From positions 1 to 5,501 of the forward strand of contig CALEFO010000234.1 of the NCBI GenBank assembly GCA_937877165.1: DNA of 5,501 nucleotides. The letters run 5' to 3'. Below, piece by piece: positions 1-5,501 of the stretch. Made by a program: the position numbers and the translations under genes. The notes below the pieces were generated by a model, which was not told the origin of the DNA, searched no databases, and was given only the letters and a program-made list of their open reading frames with translations. Positions within the stretch are counted from its first letter, which is position 1; the number at the start of each line of letters is the position of its first letter. This stretch comes from an uncultured Lachnospiraceae bacterium (GTDB lineage: Bacteria; Bacillota; Clostridia; Lachnospirales; Lachnospiraceae).

Positions 1-70
1 ACTGCCTCCTTTGCAGGACGGCGACGAGGGTTACATACAGAGCAGATACACAAACCGCAATTTTTCTTAA
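1..70 (+). CDS. Possible C-terminal end of an unidentified upstream gene (5' partial)
   Basis: The frame starting at base 2 is open from the window edge to a TAA at 68-70 and gives 22 residues ending in GYIQSRYTNRNFS. It is the best candidate for the upstream gene. About 13 of its 22 codons end in G or C, it has no rare-looking codons, and its stop lies 28 bases before the mfd start, a typical operon spacing. The competing frame 1 runs to a TGA at 100-102, overlapping the mfd ATG as ATGA, but has a poorer composition with two TTA and two CGA codons. The tail has no motif I recognise. The gene before mfd in many Bacillota is pth (peptidyl-tRNA hydrolase), but this peptide does not visibly resemble a Pth C-terminus, so no name is given. 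Whether it is coding at all is uncertain from 70 bases. Confidence 0.35.
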   Translation, partial: LPPLQDGDEGYIQSRYTNRNFS

Positions 71-85
71 TGACAGAATGCGTTG

Positions 86-91
86 TAAGGA
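86..91 (+). promoter_or_regulatory. Ribosome binding site that decides the mfd start
   Basis: TAAGGA at 86-91 lies 7 bases before the ATG at 99. The earlier in-frame ATG at 78 has no purine-rich Shine-Dalgarno sequence before it (the preceding bases are TTCTTAATGACAGA). This favours initiation at 99, so the protein begins MRTLTEPLHE rather than MRCKDNHMRT. Confidence 0.7.
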
Positions 92-98
92 CAATCAT

Positions 99-3000
99 AT
101 GAGAACACTGACAGAGCCTCTTCACGAGGCACCCGAATATCAAAAGCTTCTGGAAGCACTGGCACGGCCTGGGGCGAAGGCACTGGCGGACGGCTGTGTT
201 GCCTCCCAGAAGCTCCATCTTGCGGATTCACTTTCCAAGGAGACATCGCTTGCCCCGTTTGCGAGGTTCCGCCTGCTGGTCACCTATTCGGACAAAAGGG
301 TTCGGGAGATCCGGGATGAATACCTGTTTTATGACCGGAATGCGGCGATTTTTCCCGCAAAGGATCTGATTTTTTATCAGGCGGACCTTCGCGGGCGGGA
401 ACTGGAGAAAGAAAGGATCCGATGTCTCCGGAGACTGATGGAGGGACGCCCTACTACGGTGGTGACGACCTTTGCTGCGCTGATGACGCCGCAGGTTCCG
501 CTGGCTGTCCTGAAAAGCAGTATTCTGCTTTTGGAAAAGAGACAGAATTTTTCTCTGGATGAACTGGCGAAGAAGCTTGTACGGCTGGGCTATGAGAAAA
601 ACTTTCAGGTGGAGGAGCCGGGGCAGTTTGCGGTCCGCGGCGATATTGTGGATATCTTTGACCTTACGGAGGAGAATCCGTACCGGATTGAGTTCTTCGA
701 TGAAGAGGTGGATTCGATCCGGAGTTTCGACCTGGAGACGCAGCGCTCCATTGAGCAGCTGGAGATGGTGAAGATCTATCCGGCGACGGAGCTGATTCTG
801 TCTGACGCAAGACTTTCTGACGGAATCGGAAGAATCCGGGAAGAGGAAAGGAATACGGAAGAGACGCTCCGGAAGCAGGGACATACCGAGGCGGCACACC
901 GGCTCTCCCAAGAGATTGGAGATCTGTGCGAGGAGGCTTTGGAATATCGGGAATTCGGCGGTCTGGAAAGCTATATTCATTATTTTTACCCACAGACGGA
1001 TTCCTTTCTGGAGATGTTTCCGGAAGATAAGACCATGATTTTCCTGGACGAGCCGGTCCATCTTAAGGAAGAAGCGGATGCAGTGGAGCTGGAGTTCCAT
1101 GAGAGCATGGTCAGCCGGAGCGAGAAGGGATACGTCCTTCCGGAACAGATGCAGCTGGTTTCTGGTGCGGAGCTGACTGCATCGAAGATGAGTGGCTTCC
1201 GTTGCCTCGGTCTGACCGAGCTCGCGTCCGGGAACAGCTTTTTCCTCCCGGAGTGTATTGTCTCCGTGCACGCAAGAAGCGTTGCCGCCTACAACAAGAG
1301 CTTTGACACTCTGGTCTCGGATTTGAAGAAGTACAAGCTCCAGAAATACCGGATGGTGATCATCTCGGCGTCCAGGACGAGAGCCAAGCGCCTTGCGGGT
1401 GACCTCACAATGCACGGCCTTTCGGCATTTTACAGCGAGAATCCGGACCGCGTCCTTGAGGGCGGCGAGATCATGACGTATTACGGGAACATTGCCCACG
1501 GCTTTGAGTACCCGCAGATCCGCTTCATCGTCATCGCGGAGACGGACATTTTCGGAACAGCCCGGAAGGCGAAGAAAAAGAAGCACCGGTATGAGGGCGA
1601 GTCCATCCGTGATTTTGCCGAGCTGAAGGTGGGTGACTACGTAGTTCATGAGGACCATGGGATCGGCATCTACCGCGGCGTTGAGAAGATCGAGGTGGAC
1701 GGCATTGCCAAGGATTACATTCGGATTGAGTACGGAGGCGGAGGAACGCTCTACATCCTGCCCGGCGAGCTGAAATCCCTGCAAAAATATGCGTCGCAGG
1801 ATGCGGCAAAGCCAAAGCTCAACAAGCTCGGAACCCAGGAATGGTCCGCAACAAAGAATAAGGTCAAGGGCGCAGTCGCCGAGGTTGCAGAGGACCTGGT
1901 GGAGCTGTACGCAAAGCGTCAGGCCATGAAGGGACATCGCTTCAGCCAGGATACCGTCTGGCAGCGCGAGTTCGAGGAGATGTTCCCCTATGAGGAGACG
2001 CAGGACCAGCTGAATGCCATTGCAGACACGAAGCATGACATGGAGTCAGACAGGATCATGGACCGTCTGATTTGCGGCGACGTTGGCTACGGCAAGACAG
2101 AGATTGCAATCCGCGCCGCCTTCAAGGCGGTGCAGGACGGCATGCAGGTGGCAGTTCTGGTGCCGACGACGATCCTTGCGCAGCAGCATTTCAATACTTT
2201 CACGGAGAGAATGAAGGAGTATCCGGTCTGCGTTGAAATGATGTCGCGCTTCCGCACGTCTGCGGAGCAGAAAAAAACGATTGAGGGCCTTGCCTCCGGG
2301 CGTGTGGACATCGTGATCGGAACGCACCGGATTCTGTCCAAGGATGTGAAATTCAAAAATCTGGGGCTCCTTGTTGTGGATGAGGAGCAACGGTTCGGGG
2401 TAACACATAAGGAGAAGATCAAAAAGCTCCGGGAAAATGTGGATGTTCTCACGCTGTCGGCAACACCGATTCCCCGGACGCTTCATATGAGTCTGATCGG
2501 AATCCGGGACATGAGCGTCCTGGAGGAAGCGCCGCAGGACCGCGTCGGAATTCAGACCTATGTCATGGAGTACAATGAGGAGATGGTCCGCGAGGCGGTT
2601 CTCCGGGAGATATCGCGCGGAGGGCAGGTCTACTACGTCTACAACCGCGTGAATGACATCGCGGAGGTGACGGCAAGGCTTCAGCAGCAGATTCCGGAGG
2701 CGAGGATTTCCTTTGCGCACGGTCAGATGAATGAGTCAGAGCTGGAGAAGATCATGTATGACTTCATCAGCGGCGGTATCGATGTCCTGGTCTCTACGAC
2801 GATCATTGAAACGGGACTCGACATCTCCAACGTCAATACCATCATCATCCATGATTCGGACCGGATGGGACTTTCCCAGCTTTACCAGCTGCGCGGAAGG
2901 GTGGGCCGCTCGAACCGGACAGCCTATGCGTTTCTGATGTACAAGAAGGATAAGACCCTGAAGGAGGTTGCGGAGAAGAGATTGGCGGCCATTCGTGAGT

Positions 3001-3671
3001 TCACGGACCTTGGCAGCGGATTCCGGATCGCGATGCGCGATCTGGAGATTCGCGGGGCAGGAACAGTTCTTGGCAAGGCGCAGCACGGCCATATGGCGGC
3101 GGTCGGCTACGATCTGTACTGCAAGATGCTGGATACTGCGGTCAAGCAGGCGAAAGGCCTGCCGGTGCCGAAGGAGAAGAATACCTTTGTCAATCTGTCC
3201 GCAGATGCCTTTATTCCGGACAGCTACATTATGAACGAAGCGCAGAAGCTTGATATCTACAAGAAGATCGCCGCGGTTGCCTCGCTGGAGGACTGCGATG
3301 ACATCCGGGATGAGCTGCGCGACCGCTTCGGCGAGAAGATTCCGGCATCCGCAGAAAATCTCCTGCGCATCGCACTGATCCGCTCCATTGCGGGCAAACT
3401 GGATATGGCAGAGATCGTGGGAGGAGACGGAAGCATCAGGATTACGATGAATAAAGACGCTGCGGTTCAGGTGGTGAATATTCCGGGATTTCTGGCCGGA
3501 TATCAGGGTCGGCTCCAGTTCTCTCCCAAGGGAATGGCGAAGGGCGACCTTAAGGGACAGCCGTATTTTACCCTGCAGTACGCACTTTCAGGCGTCACTG
3601 CCCGCGACGAGGAAGAGCTGCTGACGCAGACAGAGGAATTTCTGGTAAATTTCAGTGAGAAGCTCCGATGA
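99..3671 (+). CDS. mfd: Transcription-repair coupling factor Mfd (ATP-dependent DNA translocase)
   Basis: Mfd recognises RNA polymerase stalled at a DNA lesion, pushes it off using ATP-driven double-stranded DNA translocation, and recruits UvrA for nucleotide excision repair. The 1190-residue length is normal for the family. Domain order is classical. The N-terminal UvrB-like module (about 1-350) contains the conserved GQFAVRGDIVDIF at 175-187, and it has GCVASQKLHL at 32-41 where UvrB has its Walker A, so this module should not bind ATP, as in known Mfd proteins. The RNA polymerase interaction domain is at about 507-567 (LKVGDYVVHEDHGIG from 509, YILPGEL near 552). The RecG-like SF2 motor follows: Walker A GDVGYGKT at 660-667, DEEQ box at 761-764, SATPIPRT at 787-794, STTIIETGLD at 899-908 and QLRGRVGR at 930-937. 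The translocation (TRG-type) segment starts with FRIAMRDLEIRGAG at 975, and a C-terminal TRCF domain covers about 1015-1120 (LDIYKKIAA near 1051). I see no frameshift or missing catalytic residue. The ATG at 78 is a less likely start, adding seven residues without a ribosome binding site. The gene ends in TGA at 3669-3671. Confidence 0.98.
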   Translation: MRTLTEPLHEAPEYQKLLEALARPGAKALADGCVASQKLHLADSLSKETSLAPFARFRLLVTYSDKRVREIRDEYLFYDRNAAIFPAKDLIFYQADLRGRELEKERIRCLRRLMEGRPTTVVTTFAALMTPQVPLAVLKSSILLLEKRQNFSLDELAKKLVRLGYEKNFQVEEPGQFAVRGDIVDIFDLTEENPYRIEFFDEEVDSIRSFDLETQRSIEQLEMVKIYPATELILSDARLSDGIGRIREEERNTEETLRKQGHTEAAHRLSQEIGDLCEEALEYREFGGLESYIHYFYPQTDSFLEMFPEDKTMIFLDEPVHLKEEADAVELEFHESMVSRSEKGYVLPEQMQLVSGAELTASKMSGFRCLGLTELASGNSFFLPECIVSVHARSVAAYNKSFDTLVSDLKKYKLQKYRMVIISASRTRAKRLAGDLTMHGLSAFYSENPDRVLEGGEIMTYYGNIAHGFEYPQIRFIVIAETDIFGTARKAKKKKHRYEGESIRDFAELKVGDYVVHEDHGIGIYRGVEKIEVDGIAKDYIRIEYGGGGTLYILPGELKSLQKYASQDAAKPKLNKLGTQEWSATKNKVKGAVAEVAEDLVELYAKRQAMKGHRFSQDTVWQREFEEMFPYEETQDQLNAIADTKHDMESDRIMDRLICGDVGYGKTEIAIRAAFKAVQDGMQVAVLVPTTILAQQHFNTFTERMKEYPVCVEMMSRFRTSAEQKKTIEGLASGRVDIVIGTHRILSKDVKFKNLGLLVVDEEQRFGVTHKEKIKKLRENVDVLTLSATPIPRTLHMSLIGIRDMSVLEEAPQDRVGIQTYVMEYNEEMVREAVLREISRGGQVYYVYNRVNDIAEVTARLQQQIPEARISFAHGQMNESELEKIMYDFISGGIDVLVSTTIIETGLDISNVNTIIIHDSDRMGLSQLYQLRGRVGRSNRTAYAFLMYKKDKTLKEVAEKRLAAIREFTDLGSGFRIAMRDLEIRGAGTVLGKAQHGHMAAVGYDLYCKMLDTAVKQAKGLPVPKEKNTFVNLSADAFIPDSYIMNEAQKLDIYKKIAAVASLEDCDDIRDELRDRFGEKIPASAENLLRIALIRSIAGKLDMAEIVGGDGSIRITMNKDAAVQVVNIPGFLAGYQGRLQFSPKGMAKGDLKGQPYFTLQYALSGVTARDEEELLTQTEEFLVNFSEKLR

Positions 3672-3684
3672 TTGCAGAAATTTA

Positions 3685-3714
3685 TACACAGATTATCCTT
3701 TGGAATGTTAAAAT
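3685..3714 (+). promoter_or_regulatory. Candidate extended -10 promoter for the Na/Pi transporter gene
   Basis: In the AT-rich gap after mfd, TGTTAAAAT at 3706-3714 fits an extended -10 element (TGn followed by TAAAAT, five of six matches to TATAAT). TACACA at 3685-3690, 18 bases upstream of the hexamer, matches TTGACA at four of six positions, which is tolerable when an extended -10 is present. Transcription would start near 3721, giving a leader of about 57 bases before the ATG at 3778. This is a visual consensus match only. The absence of a terminator after mfd means read-through could also supply the downstream gene. Confidence 0.4.
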
Positions 3715-3765
3715 AAAAACAAATGTGCGTAAAGCAAATGGAAAATTTGGCAGGCTGACGGAAGC

Positions 3766-3769
3766 GGAG
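3766..3769 (+). promoter_or_regulatory. Ribosome binding site of the Na/Pi transporter gene
   Basis: GGAG within GAAGCGGAGA lies 8 bases before the ATG at 3778. The reading frame upstream of that ATG reaches a TAA at 3730-3732 with no other ATG between, so this site and start are well supported. Confidence 0.75.
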
Positions 3770-3777
3770 AAAATCTT

Positions 3778-5501
3778 ATGGATATTTACGGTATTCTTGC
3801 AATTATCGGGGGACTTGTCCTGTTCCTCTACGGCATCACGACGCTGGGAGAGGGCCTGAAGAAGGTCTCAGGCGGCAAAATGGAGGACATCCTCCAGTCG
3901 CTGACCTCCAACAAGTGGAAGGGAGCCCTTCTTGGTATGCTGGTGACGGCGGTCATTCAGTCCTCCGGCGCCACGATTGTCATGGTGGTCGGTTTTGTCA
4001 ATTCCGAGATCATGTCGCTTGGCCAGGCGGTTGGTGTCATTCTCGGCGCCAACATCGGCACGACAATTACGGCTTGGCTTTTGTCCCTGACGGGAATCCA
4101 GAGCGATAATATTTTCCTGTCGCTTTTAAAGCCGGCAAACTTCTCACCGATTGTCGGTCTTGTCGGCATTTTCATGATGATGTTCTGCAAGAAGCAGAAG
4201 CAGAAGGACGTCGGAGGGATCCTGACAAGCTTCGCGGTTCTGCTCCTTGGCATGACGGCGATGTCGCAGGGCGCGGCGCCTCTTGCGGACAATCCGGAAT
4301 TTGTCGGACTCCTTACGGCATTCTCCAATCCGATTCTGGGCCTTCTGGTCGGCCTGATCGTCACGGTCATTCTGCAGAGCTCGTCGGCATCCATCGGTAT
4401 TCTGCAGTCTCTGTCGCTGACCGGTGTCCTTCCGATGGGAAGCGCCATTCCGGTCATCATGGGCGAGAACATCGGCTCCGCGATCACCGGTATCATCGGT
4501 GCCATCGGCGCGACGCGCAACGCGATTCGCGCATCTCTCCTGCAGCTGTTCTATTGTCTGATCAAAACCGGCGTATTCATGGTCGGTTTCTATTCCCTGA
4601 ATGCATTTTTCCATTTCCCTATTATGGAGCAGACCGCAAATCCCGTGATGATTGCGGTGTTCCACAGTGTTTTCAATATCATTGCCGTGCTTCTGATGCT
4701 CCCGGCTTCGGATGTCCTGGTGCATCTGGTGCAGAAGGCCCTTCCTGTTACGGACAAGGAGCGTGCGGTCAGCGAGAGAAAGCGCGAGCTGCAGATGCTG
4801 GATCCCCGCTTCATCACCTCGACCTCCTATGCAATTGATCAGTGCCAGAAGGCAACGGTCCGGATGGCGGACTACACACAGGAGGCGCTGGAAACGGCGG
4901 TGGACCTCGTTCTTCACTACAATGAGGAGGGGGCCGCGAAGGTGGATCAGCTTGAGCGCACGGTGGATGACTACGAGGATCAGCTGAACAGCTATCTTTC
5001 GAGTATTTCCGGCAAGACCTTTACCGCAAAGGATTCTCATATGTTCACGCTTTTGATGCACTGTATCGGTGATTTCGAGAGAATCAGTGACCACGCCCTG
5101 AATGTCATGCAGAAGGCACGGGAAATGAATGAGAAGGGGGAGATGTTCTCGCCGCGTGCACAGGAAGAGCTTCAGATTTTTGAGGCGGCGCTGAAGGATA
5201 TTCTGGAGCGGACCGTGCGTGCGTTCCGTGAGGACAATCTTCAGATCGCGGCGACGGTGGAACCTCTGGAAGAGGTCATTGACGGACTGAATATGGAGAT
5301 CAAGCGACGTCATGTCAAGCGTCTGCGCAAGGGCAAGTGTACGGTGGAGACCGGCATGGCACTCGAGGACATCATCACGGATTACGAGAGAATTGCGGAT
5401 CACTGCAATAACATCGCCGTGCACCTGTCGCAGCGGACGGAGGATGGTTTCGATACGCATGAGTATCTGGAGCATCTGGAACACAACGCAAGACAGGATT
5501 T
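3778..5501 (+). CDS. Na+/phosphate cotransporter family protein with C-terminal PhoU-like domain (3' partial)
   Basis: This is a predicted membrane transporter of the NptA/PNaS type (sodium-dependent phosphate uptake or export), fused to a cytoplasmic PhoU-like helical domain. The 574 residues visible run off the window edge without a stop. Related fusion proteins are roughly 550-600 residues, so probably only the last residues are missing. The membrane part (about 1-315) has the family's inverted duplication. Repeat one carries QSS at 61-63 followed by GANIGTT at 90-96; repeat two carries QSSS at 200-203 followed by GENIGSA at 229-235. The QSS pairs are the conserved substrate/ion-binding signature. 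Hydrophobic stretches lie near 4-22, 50-73, 84-104, 122-138, 148-162, 186-206, 222-245, 254-274 and 290-309, with FHSVFNI at 295-301 in the last. From about 341 the chain becomes hydrophilic and helical. It has two PhoU-type motifs, ERISDH at 434-439 and ERIADH at 537-542, whose acidic residues bind metal in PhoU proteins. Substrate and direction of transport cannot be read from sequence; a role in phosphate homeostasis is inferred from the family. The gene lies 106 bases after mfd on the same strand. Confidence 0.93.
   Translation, partial: MDIYGILAIIGGLVLFLYGITTLGEGLKKVSGGKMEDILQSLTSNKWKGALLGMLVTAVIQSSGATIVMVVGFVNSEIMSLGQAVGVILGANIGTTITAWLLSLTGIQSDNIFLSLLKPANFSPIVGLVGIFMMMFCKKQKQKDVGGILTSFAVLLLGMTAMSQGAAPLADNPEFVGLLTAFSNPILGLLVGLIVTVILQSSSASIGILQSLSLTGVLPMGSAIPVIMGENIGSAITGIIGAIGATRNAIRASLLQLFYCLIKTGVFMVGFYSLNAFFHFPIMEQTANPVMIAVFHSVFNIIAVLLMLPASDVLVHLVQKALPVTDKERAVSERKRELQMLDPRFITSTSYAIDQCQKATVRMADYTQEALETAVDLVLHYNEEGAAKVDQLERTVDDYEDQLNSYLSSISGKTFTAKDSHMFTLLMHCIGDFERISDHALNVMQKAREMNEKGEMFSPRAQEELQIFEAALKDILERTVRAFREDNLQIAATVEPLEEVIDGLNMEIKRRHVKRLRKGKCTVETGMALEDIITDYERIADHCNNIAVHLSQRTEDGFDTHEYLEHLEHNARQD

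Noticed and set aside
1..102. Frame 1 open to a TGA at 100-102 overlapping the mfd start as ATGA
   Set aside because: Codon composition (two TTA, two CGA, about 39 percent G or C in third positions) is unlike the neighbouring genes, while frame 2 fits better. It cannot be fully excluded with so little sequence.
228..2036. 602-codon open frame on the minus strand opposite mfd
   Set aside because: It lies in codon phase with mfd and is explained by the absence of TTA, CTA and TCA codons there. The peptide has no recognisable domain, is rich in Leu, Arg and His as expected of an antisense shadow, and mfd on the other strand is unambiguous.
3735..3749. Small inverted repeat CAAAT-GGAAA-ATTTG as a terminator
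   Set aside because: The stem is only five base pairs, mostly A-T, and is not followed by a T-tract.
3668..3859. 63-codon frame starting ATGA-overlapped with the mfd stop
   Set aside because: The four-base overlap is the kind seen in coupled genes, but the second half lies out of frame inside the transporter gene, the first half is AT-rich non-coding-like sequence, there is only a weak purine run before the ATG, and the peptide matches nothing recognisable.
3957..4520. 187-codon minus-strand frame inside the transporter gene
   Set aside because: It is out of phase with, and fully inside, a well-supported gene; its Pro/Arg/Met-rich peptide has no recognisable features.
4144..5484. 446-codon open frame on the minus strand opposite the transporter gene
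   Set aside because: It is also in codon phase with the sense gene, ending at a TCA serine codon at 4144. Its composition is low-complexity and rich in His, Arg and Asp, with no recognisable family. The sense strand encodes a clear transporter.

Overview
The window looks like ordinary chromosomal DNA from a Gram-positive anaerobe of the Bacillota, most likely Clostridia and probably Lachnospiraceae. Evidence for this is the moderately GC-rich coding sequence with an AT-rich intergenic gap, clear Shine-Dalgarno sites 7-8 bases before both well-supported starts, the overall character of the Mfd protein, and a Na/Pi-cotransporter fused to a PhoU-like domain, a layout common in that group. The family-level assignment is an inference from protein character; no database search was run.

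Layout, all on the + strand. Positions 1-70 probably hold the last codons of an upstream gene that cannot be identified. Positions 99-3671 hold a complete mfd gene (transcription-repair coupling factor, 1190 residues), with every expected helicase motif and the RNA polymerase interaction domain intact. Positions 3672-3777 are a 106-base AT-rich gap with no convincing terminator. It holds a candidate extended -10 promoter, a DnaA-box-like 9-mer overlapping its -35 region, and a good ribosome binding site. Positions 3778-5501 hold a Na+/phosphate cotransporter-family protein with a C-terminal PhoU-like domain. It is cut by the window edge after 574 residues and is probably nearly complete.

The two main genes have no known direct functional link. 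Mfd acts in the cytoplasm on RNA polymerase stalled at DNA lesions; the second protein is a predicted inner-membrane transporter with a cytoplasmic regulatory tail. They may share read-through transcription, since no terminator is visible, but the gap also appears able to start transcription of the transporter on its own.

No mobile element, CRISPR array, RNA gene, tandem repeat or undescribed system was found. The long antisense open frames (602 and 446 codons) are codon-phase shadows of the two real genes.
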